From contig JACJYG010000012.1 of assembly GCA_020636215.1 (NCBI GenBank), positions 124,001 through 188,000 of the forward strand: a stretch of DNA of 64,000 bases, in the 5' to 3' direction. The stretch is from Lewinellaceae bacterium (GTDB taxonomy: Bacteria > Bacteroidota > Bacteroidia > Chitinophagales > Saprospiraceae). The notes below the pieces were generated by a model. That model searched no databases and was not told the origin of the DNA. It worked only from the letters and a program-made list of their open reading frames with translations. Positions 1 to 8,753 of this stretch are shown here, piece by piece. The position numbers and the translations under genes were made by a program. Within the stretch, counting starts at the first letter, position 1, and the number at the start of each line of letters is the position of its first letter.

Positions 1-2665
1 AGTACAGCCCGTAAGGCAGGCTCGTTTCGTACTGCTTAGAAAACGTACCTTTGCTAGCGCTCTCTTTTTCGATTAACACCTTCCGTCCGGTGATATCAAC
101 TACTTCTACCAAGAGCGTAGCCGACTTTGGTAGCCCATCAATGGTCAATTGGAAGGCCCCATTATTGGGGTTCGGGGAAACGGAAGCGGAGAAATAGCCT
201 TCCGCCGGCCTATCTTTGGCCGGCACTACCTCATCCATCGTATTGCCTTCCCAGATCCCCCTGCCAAAGGTAGCGGCATAGATCTTCTTTTCGCTGGCCA
301 GTATTTCCAGTTCGCTCACAATCACATTGGGCATATTCTCACTGTAAGGTTCCCATCCTGCCATATCGTCATTGTGCACATAAACACCAATATCGGTGCC
401 GATATAAATGGTATTGGCCTCAGAATTGGGGTCTTGAACGATACAGTTTACCGGAATATTTGGCAGGTCGAAAGAGATGTTTTCCCAGCTATCGCCCCCA
501 TCAATGGTGCGAAATACTTTAACGCCATCGGCAAAGCCACCGACAGTGGCCCAGGCAAGGCCGGGGTCCTGTTCATCCGCTGTGACATAAGTAAAGAAAA
601 GGCTGTCGGGCAGGCCGGTGGTGATATTTTCCCAGCTTTGCCCCCCGTTCTGCGTCCGCCACATTTTTCCGGGTTCGCCGGCAGAGTGGAATATTCGATG
701 GGCCAGATAGATGTGAGATGGGTTGGCCGGAGAAACGACAAAAGAAGAAGTAGGGGCCTTAAAGCCTGGGAAGGAGGATATCTTTTCCCAGGAATTCCCG
801 CCGTTATTCGATTTGAACAGGTTTGTATAAGCTATGTAAAGTACATTGGGATTGCCCGGCTCCAGCATAAAAGGAGTGGTCCAGGCTGCCTGCTCTCCAG
901 GTTCGGTAGGGAGCCCGTTGCTGACGCCATAAAAATTTTCCCCGCCATCGTAGGAAACCACAATGTTCCCGTATTGCGAAGAACCGTACAGGATGTTAGG
1001 GTTGGTAGGATGGATGAGCCCTTCCATACCGTCGCCACCGATGGTATTGACCCAATTGTCGCCTTGTTTGATCCAGGAAGAATTATCCTGCGAACCGGCG
1101 ATCAGGTCGCCTGGGACGGACTGGCTCAGGCCCAGGCGGTAGAAAGAGGTGATCTGCATGCCGCCGGCAAGGTCTTCCCATTCGGTTTGGAAAGTATATC
1201 CTCCAACGTTGAATAATGAATCAGCAGAACCGGGCACGATCTCATCGGTGCGGCTCACCCCACCATCATTGCAGGCATAGATCTTCCCGTCTAAGGGGTT
1301 GTAAGCCATGAAGTGCTGATCGGCGTGGATACTTTGGCGTATTTCCGAGCCTACCCAGTATGATGCAATTCCCCAGGTCAGGCCGCCATCGTTGGAGCCC
1401 CAGATATTGATGCCCCCGGTGTAGATGCGGTCCGGATTGTTAGGGTTTACGATGATGGTCAGGTCATAGGTTCCCTGGCCGCCATTGCCGTTGCCTTCAT
1501 ACCAGTGCAAGATATTGGGCTCTGTTGAACGCAATTCCCAACTTTCACCGGCATTGGTTGAGCGGTACAGGCCGTAAAAACCCTTGTCCATGTCGCAGGC
1601 CAAGGCATAAACATAATCTGGGTTGGAAGGAGAGATGGCCAGCTCGATGCGCTGCACCGCATTGGTAGGAGGGATGTCGGCTTCTAATTGTTCCCAGGTC
1701 TGGCCGAAATCGGTAGATTTCCAAATGCCGGCATTGCCTTGATTGAGGGTGGCCAGAAAACCAGAGGAAGCATAAAGCGTATTGGGGTCGGCAGGGCTTC
1801 TTTCTATATCGAAGATCAAATCATTGAAAGTAGGCTGCCAGCTGGCGCCCCCGTCGTTGGAGATGCGTACTCCGAAAATGCCGGCTGCTACCAGGCGTTG
1901 CCCGTCTTCATGGTGGACAAACACCCGGCGGGTGAGGCTTCCATCCAGTTCGGTTTGCTCGAAAGTCAGTCCGGTAGGCGCCCAGTTCTGCCCGCCGTCG
2001 GTAGATTTGAAAACGCCCATACCATAGTGAGTGTGCCGCTTTCGATTGTCGAGGTTGAGCGCAACAGCGACGTAGGCGTAGTCACCCAGGGAAGCGTATA
2101 GCTCGTCCGGGTTATTGGGGTTAACTGCGATATCGCTGATGCGTAGAATGGGTAAGCCTTCGGATAAGGGTAGCCAGCTTTGGCCACCGTTGGTTGTTTT
2201 CCAGATCCCGCCCTGAGCGACGCCGACCCAAAAGGTATTGGGGTCGGTAGGATGGAAGGTGATGCAGTTGATCCGTCCCATGCCCCTAATGATAAAAGGG
2301 CGCCCGAGGATGGGGTATGCCTCCGGGCCGGCGGGCATCCAGGAAGGGCTGCGTAAGCTAACCCGATCCTGTTGGGCCGCTATTTTCTCCATCGCCGCCT
2401 GGAAAAGAGGCCGCTGATCGCCGAAACTTCCGTCGCCACCGGCGCGGACGGCCTGCTCCTCGAGCCAGCGTGCGTACCATTTCCAGCCTTTAGCCTGGTC
2501 CAGGTCAGTATTTTGGGCCCATTGTTCGTAGGCGGCTTCCATGTCCCGGTACTCAAGGCTTTCCCGGGTATTAAGGTTTATGTCATCGAATTGTTGCTGG
2601 GAAAAAAGAGCGAAGGGTAGACTTTGCAGGATAACGCATAGGGAAAGGATAAGGGCAGGCTTCAT
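1..2665 (-). CDS. Secreted BNR/Vps10-like beta-propeller protein with T9SS type A sorting domain (3' end off window)
   Basis: The minus strand is open from an ATG at 2663-2665 to the window edge (about 888 codons, no stop seen). The N-terminus MKPALILSLCVILQSLPFA looks like a signal peptide. The body is full of 'GVAQGGIWKTTNGGQSW' and 'VFKSTDGGQNW'-type blocks, the Asp-box/BNR signature of sortilin (Vps10)-like beta-propellers, spaced with 'NPNNPDELYAS'-type strands. Near the edge, 'YFSASPNPNNGAFQLTIDG' followed by 'VEVVDITGRKVL' is the start of a type A T9SS C-terminal sorting domain, so only the last few dozen residues should be missing. It is probably exported by the T9SS to the surface or medium; the substrate is unknown. 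Several shorter open frames antisense to it are shadows. Confidence 0.88.
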   Translation of the reverse strand, partial: MKPALILSLCVILQSLPFALFSQQQFDDINLNTRESLEYRDMEAAYEQWAQNTDLDQAKGWKWYARWLEEQAVRAGGDGSFGDQRPLFQAAMEKIAAQQDRVSLRSPSWMPAGPEAYPILGRPFIIRGMGRINCITFHPTDPNTFWVGVAQGGIWKTTNGGQSWLPLSEGLPILRISDIAVNPNNPDELYASLGDYAYVAVALNLDNRKRHTHYGMGVFKSTDGGQNWAPTGLTFEQTELDGSLTRRVFVHHEDGQRLVAAGIFGVRISNDGGASWQPTFNDLIFDIERSPADPNTLYASSGFLATLNQGNAGIWKSTDFGQTWEQLEADIPPTNAVQRIELAISPSNPDYVYALACDMDKGFYGLYRSTNAGESWELRSTEPNILHWYEGNGNGGQGTYDLTIIVNPNNPDRIYTGGINIWGSNDGGLTWGIASYWVGSEIRQSIHADQHFMAYNPLDGKIYACNDGGVSRTDEIVPGSADSLFNVGGYTFQTEWEDLAGGMQITSFYRLGLSQSVPGDLIAGSQDNSSWIKQGDNWVNTIGGDGMEGLIHPTNPNILYGSSQYGNIVVSYDGGENFYGVSNGLPTEPGEQAAWTTPFMLEPGNPNVLYIAYTNLFKSNNGGNSWEKISSFPGFKAPTSSFVVSPANPSHIYLAHRIFHSAGEPGKMWRTQNGGQSWENITTGLPDSLFFTYVTADEQDPGLAWATVGGFADGVKVFRTIDGGDSWENISFDLPNIPVNCIVQDPNSEANTIYIGTDIGVYVHNDDMAGWEPYSENMPNVIVSELEILASEKKIYAATFGRGIWEGNTMDEVVPAKDRPAEGYFSASVSPNPNNGAFQLTIDGLPKSATLLVEVVDITGRKVLIEKESASKGTFSKQYETSLPYGLY

Positions 2666-2713
2666 ACTAGCTGTTTTTTTTGTGAAAATAAGGCATTTGC
2701 ATGATTGCCGGGC

Positions 2714-3355
2714 TTATTCGGTTATTTCCAGTGCTTCAAATAGTACATCTAATTCATCGAATGACTTGAACCCGACTTTTTCTTCCTCGCCTCCCTGTAC
2801 GCTAATGCCATAGGGATGAATGAGATTCAGCATTTCGTCAAGTTCGCCTGCCGTCAGGCCGATGCTGAGCAGGATAAGGTGTTCCCGGCTGAGTGCCTGA
2901 AGCTTTGCTCTGTCTTCCGCCTTAAGCGCACTCCATTGGATGCCATTTTTATCAAAGTTGAGCAGAAAGATATCGGCGGCAGTGTGGCCTTGGGCCAATT
3001 GTTCAGCAAGGGGGTCTATGCCCTCGCTTGACTCCAATATGAGCTCTTGAATGATAGGCGCCTTTAGGCCTTTTGATCTCAGGGCGCCAATATCGCTGAA
3101 CATTCCGACTTGTATGGCGTCAAGCCCAAGCAGTTCGACGGCTGCCAGGATTTCTTCAGGGGGTTGAAGATTGAATTCGCCAACGATCTGTACGCCATCC
3201 ACCCATTCCTGAATAGCTTTCATCACCTGGGGTTGGATGTAATAGTCGGAGCCACTGTCAAAATTGAAGCCTAGCCACTCGGTTCCCCAGGCGGCAAAGT
3301 AGCGGGCATCGGTCAGGTTGGTCACCGAACTAGCCTTAACTTTTGTCTTTAGCAT
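2714..3355 (-). CDS. TrpF-like TIM-barrel protein, catalytic Cys missing
   Basis: A 213-residue protein. The N-terminus 'VKASSVTNLTDARYFAAWG' followed by 'WLGFNFD' and 'YYIQPQVMKAI' follows the order of phosphoribosylanthranilate isomerase (TrpF: K-[IV]-C-G-[IL]-T, then GADALGFVF, then SPRYIS). The TrpF catalytic cysteine after the first Lys-[IV] is replaced here (KASSVT), and the C-terminal phosphate-binding Gly-rich segment is weak ('ISVQGGEEEKVGFKSFDEL'). No other trp gene is nearby. I infer a TrpF-derived barrel that is no longer a standard isomerase; its present role is unknown. It faces the ATL gene divergently across about 100 bp. Confidence 0.6.
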   Translation of the reverse strand: MLKTKVKASSVTNLTDARYFAAWGTEWLGFNFDSGSDYYIQPQVMKAIQEWVDGVQIVGEFNLQPPEEILAAVELLGLDAIQVGMFSDIGALRSKGLKAPIIQELILESSEGIDPLAEQLAQGHTAADIFLLNFDKNGIQWSALKAEDRAKLQALSREHLILLSIGLTAGELDEMLNLIHPYGISVQGGEEEKVGFKSFDELDVLFEALEITE

Positions 3356-3414
3356 AAACCAATTGTTACGTGGTGTTGTCTCTTTAGAAATAGGAATAAA
3401 GGCGTCGGATTATA

Positions 3415-3422
3415 TAAATTTG
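3415..3422 (+). promoter_or_regulatory. Possible -7 box (TAAATTTG)
   Basis: TAAATTTG matches the Bacteroidota -7 consensus TAnnTTTG, 36 nt before the ATG of the alkyltransferase-like gene. No clear TTG -33 element lies at the right distance, so support is modest. Confidence 0.3.
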
Positions 3423-3457
3423 AAGGCGTTTGTTCCTGCGGCGCAAAATACACAATT

Positions 3458-3802
3458 ATGAGGCAACCTACTTACTACGAACTGGTTTATGCAGTCGTCC
3501 GCGAGATTCCCCGGGGCCGGGTGAGTACTTATGGGGCCATCGCGGATTTTTTGGCGCTGGGCGCTGCCCGTATGGTAGGCTGGGCCCTCAACAAAAGTTT
3601 CCTGGGCGATGATGTTCCGGCCCACCGCGTAGTCAACCGCAAGGGAGAATTGAGCGGCCGCAATCACTGGCCTACGCCAATAATGATGCAGGAAATGTTG
3701 GAACAGGAAGGCGTTGTGGTGGAAGATAATTGCGTGAAGGATTTTGAACGCCTGTTCTGGCACCCATCCGCTCTCGGAGAAGATTTTGAGGTACACCCCT
3801 GA
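3458..3802 (+). CDS. Alkyltransferase-like protein (ATL), MGMT family without the acceptor Cys
   Basis: A 114-residue protein with the MGMT DNA-binding fold: 'VVREIPRGRVSTYGAIA' (helix-turn-helix entry), 'RMVGWALNKS' (arginine-finger region) and 'VPAHRVVNRKGELSG'. In O6-methylguanine methyltransferases the active site reads PCHRV; here it reads PAHRV, so the alkyl-accepting Cys is Ala. That is the hallmark of ATL proteins, which bind O6-alkylguanine and flag it for nucleotide excision repair instead of reversing it. The length and the lack of the N-terminal MGMT domain also fit ATL. A catalytically competent paralogue with PCHR lies at 60465-60953. Confidence 0.88.
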   Translation: MRQPTYYELVYAVVREIPRGRVSTYGAIADFLALGAARMVGWALNKSFLGDDVPAHRVVNRKGELSGRNHWPTPIMMQEMLEQEGVVVEDNCVKDFERLFWHPSALGEDFEVHP

Positions 3803-3833
3803 AGTCATTTAAATTCAAATAACATTATTGACC

Positions 3834-4265
3834 ATGAAGAACAGCCTATTCTTACTATTCATTGCCATGTTTTTGGGCGTGGCCGCCCTGGCGCAGCCCT
3901 CTCCGGTGGGCGTTTGGAAGACCATTGATGATAAGACCGGCGAGGCGAAGTCTTATATCGAGATTTATGAACAGGGAGGGCAGTATTTTGGAAAGGTCTC
4001 CAAGCTGCTCGTATCCAGCCCCGACAAGAAATGCACCGAATGTCCGGGGAAGAAGAAGGGGCAGCCCATCCTCGGCATGGTGGTTCTGGAAGGGATGAAA
4101 CCTTATCAGGATTATTGGAAAAAAGGCAGCATCCTGGACCCGGAAACCGGGAATGAGTATGGCTGCACCATTTGGTTCGAAAATGGAAATCCCGACGAAC
4201 TCAAGGTGAGGGGCATTCACTGGACCGGGCTTTACCGCACTCAGGCCTGGTATCGGGTGAAGTAG
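3834..4265 (+). CDS. DUF2147 family secreted protein
   Basis: 143 residues from ATG 3834 (an in-frame TTG two codons earlier is less likely). A signal peptide is visible (KNSLFLLFIAMFLGVAALAQ). The mature part follows DUF2147: 'GVWKTIDDKTGEAKSYIEI' near the start, a Cys pair 'CTECPG' in the middle, then 'GSILDPETGNEYGC' and a terminal 'GIHWTGLYRTQAWYRV'. The family is periplasmic or secreted and lipocalin-like in layout, with no established reaction. It follows the ATL gene by about 30 bp and may be cotranscribed with it. Confidence 0.82.
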   Translation: MKNSLFLLFIAMFLGVAALAQPSPVGVWKTIDDKTGEAKSYIEIYEQGGQYFGKVSKLLVSSPDKKCTECPGKKKGQPILGMVVLEGMKPYQDYWKKGSILDPETGNEYGCTIWFENGNPDELKVRGIHWTGLYRTQAWYRVK

Positions 4266-4444
4266 TGTCGGCCGCAATGGAAAATGGGCGTTTACAGTGG
4301 GTTGTGTTTGTCGGCCAGCCACTGTAAGCGGCCCACAGGCTGCCCGGGAAAAAATTCGCCAAAAAGGGGCAATATTAACTTTTGCTTTGGAGTTTTATAG
4401 ATGATTTTTAAAAGCGATCGAACTTTTTCATTAAAATCCAATGT

Positions 4445-4681
4445 ATGGAGCTAAAATTTACACCGAACTGTCTTATCAAGTACCTTTACAGCGAAACAAG
4501 CGCTATGGAAAGGCTCGGTATCGATGAAGCAATGGCTGGAGATATCGGGCTGAGGGAAGAGTATGAAGGTTTACTACAGGCTTATCAACAATTGCCGAAG
4601 GTGACTTTCTCCCCATCCCGCTCTACCATTCAGGGCATCCTGAAGTACAGCGAGCGCACCGCTCTAGAGAAACAAGCCTGA
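4445..4681 (+). CDS. Small conserved-looking cytoplasmic protein (78 aa)
   Basis: ATG 4445 opens a 78-residue, largely helical acidic protein: 'CLIKYLYSETSAMERLGIDE', then a 'LREEYEGLLQAYQQL' helix, ending 'SRSTIQGILKYSERTALEKQ'. Small proteins of this layout (an N-terminal 'LI.Y.Y.E.S..E' helix like the start of an anti-sigma factor, but without a membrane anchor) are familiar to me from Bacteroidota, though I cannot name a family. A strong terminator follows directly, which supports it as an independent unit upstream of recA. Confidence 0.6.
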   Translation: MELKFTPNCLIKYLYSETSAMERLGIDEAMAGDIGLREEYEGLLQAYQQLPKVTFSPSRSTIQGILKYSERTALEKQA

Positions 4682-4702
4682 AGGAGGCTTTGCCCTCCGG
4701 GA

Positions 4703-4742
4703 AAAGCCCTTGGCAGCTGATCTGCCAAGGGCTTTCTTTTTA
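4703..4742 (+). terminator. Rho-independent terminator
   Basis: A perfect 14-bp stem (AAAGCCCTTGGCAG, 4703-4716, with its complement at 4722-4735) around a 5-nt loop, followed by CTTTTTATA. It ends the transcript of the 78-aa gene and insulates recA. Confidence 0.88.
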
Positions 4743-4834
4743 TAGCTATGCCTGTTGAAGCTGTTTTCCTTATGGGTAAAATTGTGTAATTTTCAGCAAA
4801 AGTGGGAAAAATTGGGAAAATTGCGGCCTTTCGC

Positions 4835-4865
4835 TTGTATGTGTTAAACAAAAGATTTATTTTTG
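4835..4865 (+). promoter_or_regulatory. recA promoter (TTG-N20-TATTTTTG)
   Basis: TTG at 4835-4837, 20 nt, then TATTTTTG at 4858-4865, matching the Bacteroidota primary-sigma consensus (TTG / TAnnTTTG). It lies 39 nt before the recA ATG. I see no obvious LexA-type palindrome overlapping it. Confidence 0.6.
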
Positions 4866-4904
4866 CCTAACGTCGAAACAAAAAGTTGAATAAAAATTAC
4901 CTCA

Positions 4905-5990
4905 ATGTCCAATACCAACAATCAAGACCAAGACCGGGATTCAAAACTAAAGGCGCTTCAACTAACCCTTGACCGCCTGGAAAAGACGTATGGAAAGGGA
5001 ACGATCATGCGGCTCGGCGACAAAAACATCATAGAAGTTGATTCCATCCCTACCGGCTCTCTCGGGCTTGATATAGCCCTCGGCGTGAATGGCCTGCCCC
5101 GCGGCCGGGTAGTCGAGATCTACGGCCCGGAATCTTCCGGTAAGACAACACTGGCGATCCATGCTATTGCAGAATGCCAAAAACAAGGAGGAATCGCTGC
5201 CTTTATCGATGCCGAACACGCTTTCGACCGCAGTTACGCCAAAGCACTGGGTGTGGATACCGAAAACCTGCTTATCTCCCAACCCGATAACGGCGAACAA
5301 GCTCTGGAAATAGCTGAAAATCTAATCCGTTCCGGCGCTATCGACATCATCGTCATCGACTCGGTGGCGGCTCTGGTGCCTCGCAGCGAGATCGAAGGAG
5401 AAATGGGGGACTCCAAAATGGGCCTGCAAGCCCGCCTCATGTCGCAAGCCATGCGTAAACTGACCGCTACCATCGGCCGGACCGGTTGTTGCTGTATCTT
5501 TATCAACCAGCTTCGCGAAAAGATCGGTGTCATGTTCGGTAACCCGGAAACGACAACTGGAGGTAACGCCCTGAAATTCTATGCTTCCATCCGCCTGGAT
5601 ATCCGCCGCGCCGGCAGTGCGCTCAAAGACAAGGAAGGCAATGTGATCGGAAATCAGGTCAAAGTGAAGGTAGTGAAAAATAAACTTGCGCCTCCCTTCC
5701 GGGTTGCAACCTTTGATATCATGTTCGGTGAAGGGATTTCCAAAGTAGGAGAGATCGTCGATCTGGGGTCCGACCACGAAGTTATCCAGAAAAGCGGAGC
5801 CTGGTACAGTTACGAAGGGGCTAAAATTGCACAGGGGCGCGACGCAGCCAAGCAGTTCCTTCAGGATAACCCGGAAATGGCCGCAGAAATTGAACGCAAG
5901 ATCAAAGCCAAAATAGTGGGGCTGCCGGAAGAAACCGACGCCCAAAAGAATGGCAAAAAGGAAAAGAAAGGAGAAAAGGAGGAAGCTTAA
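4905..5990 (+). CDS. recA: Recombinase RecA
   Basis: 361 residues, normal length. RecA forms the ATP-dependent filament on single-stranded DNA for homologous recombination and SOS induction. Visible motifs: Walker A GPESSGKTT at about residue 70, Walker B 'IDIIVIDSVAALVP', loop L1 'EIEGEMGDSKMGLQAR', 'NQLREKIGVMFGNPETTTGG' (loop L2 with the Bacteroidota-type ETTTGGNALKF), and a Lys/Glu-rich C-terminal tail (KNGKKEKKGEKEEA). It has its own promoter and is followed by stem-loops, so it is monocistronic. Confidence 0.99.
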   Translation: MSNTNNQDQDRDSKLKALQLTLDRLEKTYGKGTIMRLGDKNIIEVDSIPTGSLGLDIALGVNGLPRGRVVEIYGPESSGKTTLAIHAIAECQKQGGIAAFIDAEHAFDRSYAKALGVDTENLLISQPDNGEQALEIAENLIRSGAIDIIVIDSVAALVPRSEIEGEMGDSKMGLQARLMSQAMRKLTATIGRTGCCCIFINQLREKIGVMFGNPETTTGGNALKFYASIRLDIRRAGSALKDKEGNVIGNQVKVKVVKNKLAPPFRVATFDIMFGEGISKVGEIVDLGSDHEVIQKSGAWYSYEGAKIAQGRDAAKQFLQDNPEMAAEIERKIKAKIVGLPEETDAQKNGKKEKKGEKEEA

Positions 5991-6001
5991 GCCGAATTTA
6001 G

Positions 6002-6024
6002 AGAGAGGTTAGTACAACCTCTCT
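6002..6024 (+). terminator. Stem-loop after recA
   Basis: A 9-bp perfect stem (AGAGAGGTT / AACCTCTCT) with a 5-nt loop, 12 nt after the recA stop. There is no T-run, so it may be an attenuating or RNA-stabilising hairpin instead of a full terminator. Confidence 0.45.
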
Positions 6025-6058
6025 GAGCCTTCCATTAAACAGAAATGATTAGATTACT

Positions 6059-6099
6059 ACAAGAGCCGCTCAGAAGTGTATCTTCCGGGCGGCTCTTGT
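6059..6099. terminator. Bidirectional terminator between recA and gldD
   Basis: An 11-bp stem ACAAGAGCCGC (6059-6069) / GCGGCTCTTGT (6089-6099) with a 19-nt loop, lying between the convergent genes recA and gldD. Confidence 0.6.
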
Positions 6100-6129
6100 G
6101 ATTTCGAAGAAGTATTCGTGGCGGGGCAA

Positions 6130-6726
6130 TCAATCCGTCCACCGAAAGGTCTCGATCATCTTCAAAATGTCAGCTTCAACGAATTGGTAGATGGGCGCCA
6201 TGGAATCCGGGCGGGCCTGGGTATTGAAATACAAGGCTCCCCGCAAAAAATGCTGGGTGCTATCGGTAAGGTAAAACTGGAAAGGCGAGGCGGCAGGCCC
6301 GTCGATGACAAAAGCGAAGCCGCTGACATTGCCTGCCCGTTCAATTCGCATTTCATCAATATAGTTGGCTTTTTTGTTGTGCCAGTCTGCCATTCCGAAG
6401 GCGTCTTTTTTTAGCTTTTCAAAGGATTGTGGCCCTTTGATCGGATAATAACTACAGTAGATACGGCTGTCGAAAGCTGGAAAGTACAGGTCGAACCAGC
6501 AGGGATCCGCCGGTTTTTGATCGAAGAAAAGGGTGTCCTGCACAACTTCTACATAAGTAGGGTATTCAAAAGTAAAGTGGCAGTAATCCTCATCGAAGGC
6601 CTGATAGGTTTTCTCAGGGTATTCTACTCTGGGGTAGGCCCGGGGCTTTGGAGCAAAGGCCGGCTCACCGCCGCAGGATTGGAATGCAAAGAACAAGGCC
6701 AATAAGGCCATCCAGTTTATCTTCAT
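6130..6726 (-). CDS. gldD: Gliding motility lipoprotein GldD
   Basis: A 198-residue lipoprotein with signal peptide and lipobox ending FAFQSC-G (Cys 18). The mature region matches GldD: 'PKPRAYPRVEYPEK', 'YCHFTFEYPTYVEV', 'CWFDLYFPAFDSRIY', 'GPAASPFQFYLTDSTQHF' and 'GALYFNTQARPDS'. GldD is required for gliding and T9SS function in Flavobacterium; its biochemical role is unknown. It starts 3 bp after gldE, which supports cotranscription. The order mutY-ssb-gldE-gldD is the one known from flavobacteria. Confidence 0.93.
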   Translation of the reverse strand: MKINWMALLALFFAFQSCGGEPAFAPKPRAYPRVEYPEKTYQAFDEDYCHFTFEYPTYVEVVQDTLFFDQKPADPCWFDLYFPAFDSRIYCSYYPIKGPQSFEKLKKDAFGMADWHNKKANYIDEMRIERAGNVSGFAFVIDGPAASPFQFYLTDSTQHFLRGALYFNTQARPDSMAPIYQFVEADILKMIETFRWTD

Positions 6727-6729
6727 GGT

Positions 6730-8148
6730 TCAGGCTTTCGGTAAGCTAAACAGAATTTGTTCAATTCGCCGCTTGCTGACGGAAACGATCTTGAACGTAA
6801 AATTTTCATAGGGTATTTCCTCATCTGCTTTGGGCATCACACCCGTAATCTCCAGGATCAACCCGGCCAACGAGTCCGCTTCCCCTTTGACGTCATTGAA
6901 AGTACTGGTATCGATACCGACGATGCGGCACACATCATTCAGAAGCGTCTTCCCCTCAAATAGGTAATTGTAATCATCGATCTTCTTGAAAACGACCTCC
7001 ACTTCATCGTCGAACTCGTCCCGGATTTCACCGATCACTTCTTCCATAATATCTTCCAGGGTAACAATGCCGGAACTGCCGCCGTATTCATCTACCACAA
7101 CGGCCATATGAAGGTGCTGCTGTTGGAATTCCTTCAACAAGTCCTGAATCTTCTTGGCTTCCGGCACATAATAGACATCCGTCCGGATAAGGCTTTGCCA
7201 TTCAAAACCACGGGCTTCATTCAGATGGCCAAGCAGGTCTTTAACGTAAAGAATGCCGGTAACATTATCGAAGTCATTATCATAAACCGGGATTCGGGAA
7301 TAACCGGACTCCCGAATGACGGCCAACAATTCATAGTAATCAATTCGAAAGTCAACGGCAACGACATCGACCCGCGATCGCATGATCTGTTTGACGGTGA
7401 CGTCGCCAAACTTAACGATACTTTTCAGGATGTCGACTTCCTGTCCGGCATCCTGTTCCTGGCTGACGGTGAGTTCGATGGCTTCGTCAATATCTTCGCG
7501 GCTGGCTAGCGGGGAAGTATGGGTCGTCCGGGCCAGCCTCTTTTCGATCACTTTGGTAGTGGTGACCAGGGCGGCGCTGATCGGGGTGAAAAATCCCTGG
7601 AGAAAGGTGAGCGGCCCTGCCATTCTACGGGCTAGCTTAAGATTGTTGACCTTGGCGTAAACCTTGGGGGCTACTTCTCCGAAGAGCACCAACAAGAACG
7701 TAACCCCTACCACTGTAATGAAAAAGCCGATGACTCCTGCCCAATATTCAACGCTTTCCGGGCTGGGCGTTCCCCATAGGCTTAGCCAGCCGGTGGCAAT
7801 ATTGTTGAAGGCATCCAGTGGGATCAAGCTCATCAATACAAACTCCGACAGAATGACAATGGCGATGTTGATGAAATTATTGCTGATAAGAATAGTTGCC
7901 AGTAATTTCCGGGGCTTATCCTTAAGGGCCAATATGTGCTTGCTTTTTTTGCCGTTCTCCTGCTCAAGTCGTTCGAAGTCATTGGCGGTCAAAGAGAAAA
8001 AGGCTACTTCTGAACCAGAGATCAAAGCAGAACAGGCCAGCAGCAAAATAATAGCTAATACGCCCAGGAAGACTTCCAGGGAAGAAGCGAGCAACAGGAA
8101 CAGCAATGGAGAAAGGCTATAGAGCCGACTATCAGGTTCTGGTTCCAA
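6730..8148 (-). CDS. gldE: Gliding motility-associated protein GldE (CNNM/CorC family)
   Basis: 472 residues. The N-terminal third is a DUF21/CNNM membrane domain with about four hydrophobic segments and the motif 'ALISGSEVAFFSL'. Next come a CBS pair ('VKQIMRSRVDVVAVD', 'VVVDEYGGSSGIVTLEDIM', 'EVIGEIRDEFD') and a C-terminal CorC/HlyC domain ending 'FKIVSVSKRRIEQI'. This is the TlyC/CorC-like architecture of GldE, an inner-membrane protein found next to GldD and thought to interact with it. The CNNM domain suggests cation handling (family knowledge, not shown for GldE). Confidence 0.92.
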   Translation of the reverse strand: MEPEPDSRLYSLSPLLFLLLASSLEVFLGVLAIILLLACSALISGSEVAFFSLTANDFERLEQENGKKSKHILALKDKPRKLLATILISNNFINIAIVILSEFVLMSLIPLDAFNNIATGWLSLWGTPSPESVEYWAGVIGFFITVVGVTFLLVLFGEVAPKVYAKVNNLKLARRMAGPLTFLQGFFTPISAALVTTTKVIEKRLARTTHTSPLASREDIDEAIELTVSQEQDAGQEVDILKSIVKFGDVTVKQIMRSRVDVVAVDFRIDYYELLAVIRESGYSRIPVYDNDFDNVTGILYVKDLLGHLNEARGFEWQSLIRTDVYYVPEAKKIQDLLKEFQQQHLHMAVVVDEYGGSSGIVTLEDIMEEVIGEIRDEFDDEVEVVFKKIDDYNYLFEGKTLLNDVCRIVGIDTSTFNDVKGEADSLAGLILEITGVMPKADEEIPYENFTFKIVSVSKRRIEQILFSLPKA

Positions 8149-8244
8149 AGAATGTAATATTAGTTATAAAGACATGGCCTGGCCGGCATTAGGGTTGGGC
8201 GCATCTGGCCGGAATTACCCTGGGCCAGTCCAGGATGGGTATTC

Positions 8245-8706
8245 CTAGAATGGCAGATCGTCATCAGCCTGGTTGGGTGCTTCTTCCGGGACGGGACCAG
8301 AATTGTTTGGGGCGGCTATTTCATCATCTTCCGAAGGGAAGTAACCGCCACCGGCATCGGAGCCATCACGTTTGCCGCCGCTACCGCTGCTGATAATTCG
8401 AAAATAACTGCCGACCACCTCGGTCGTCCGCCGGTTGTTCCCATCCTGGTCTTGCCAGGCCCGGTGGGTGAGTTTCCCTTCAATATACACGCCCATCCCT
8501 TTTTTAAGGGTACTTTCAGCCCGTTCGGCCAGGGTTCGCCATACGACAATATCATGCCATTCGGTTTGAGTTTGCCAGGCCCCGGATTTGTCCTTATAAT
8601 TTTCATTTGTGGCAATCGGAAACTTGGCTACTACGGCGCCGTTTTCCAGGCGGCGCACTTCAGGATCCCTTCCCAGGTTACCAATTAGTATTACGCGGTT
8701 GACCAT
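8245..8706 (-). CDS. ssb: Single-stranded DNA-binding protein
   Basis: 153 residues. An OB-fold starts 'MVNRVILIGNLGRDPEVR' and continues 'FPIATNENYKDKSG', 'TEWHDIVVW', 'KKGMGVYIEGKLTHR'. A flexible Gly-rich linker leads to the acidic tail ending DDDLPF, the peptide that recruits repair and replication enzymes. It lies between mutY and gldE on the same strand. Confidence 0.98.
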   Translation of the reverse strand: MVNRVILIGNLGRDPEVRRLENGAVVAKFPIATNENYKDKSGAWQTQTEWHDIVVWRTLAERAESTLKKGMGVYIEGKLTHRAWQDQDGNNRRTTEVVGSYFRIISSGSGGKRDGSDAGGGYFPSEDDEIAAPNNSGPVPEEAPNQADDDLPF

Positions 8707-8753
8707 TTATTATAAAAACAGTTTAATGATTGAAAATGAGCCTATTCTCAAGG

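Noticed and set aside
149..1216. 355-codon plus-strand open frame
   Set aside because: It lies antisense to the truncated BNR/T9SS gene, whose protein sequence is unmistakable; the plus-strand translation has no recognisable motif.
4962..5945. Antisense frames in recA
   Set aside because: recA is intact and conserved; the antisense frames are codon shadows.
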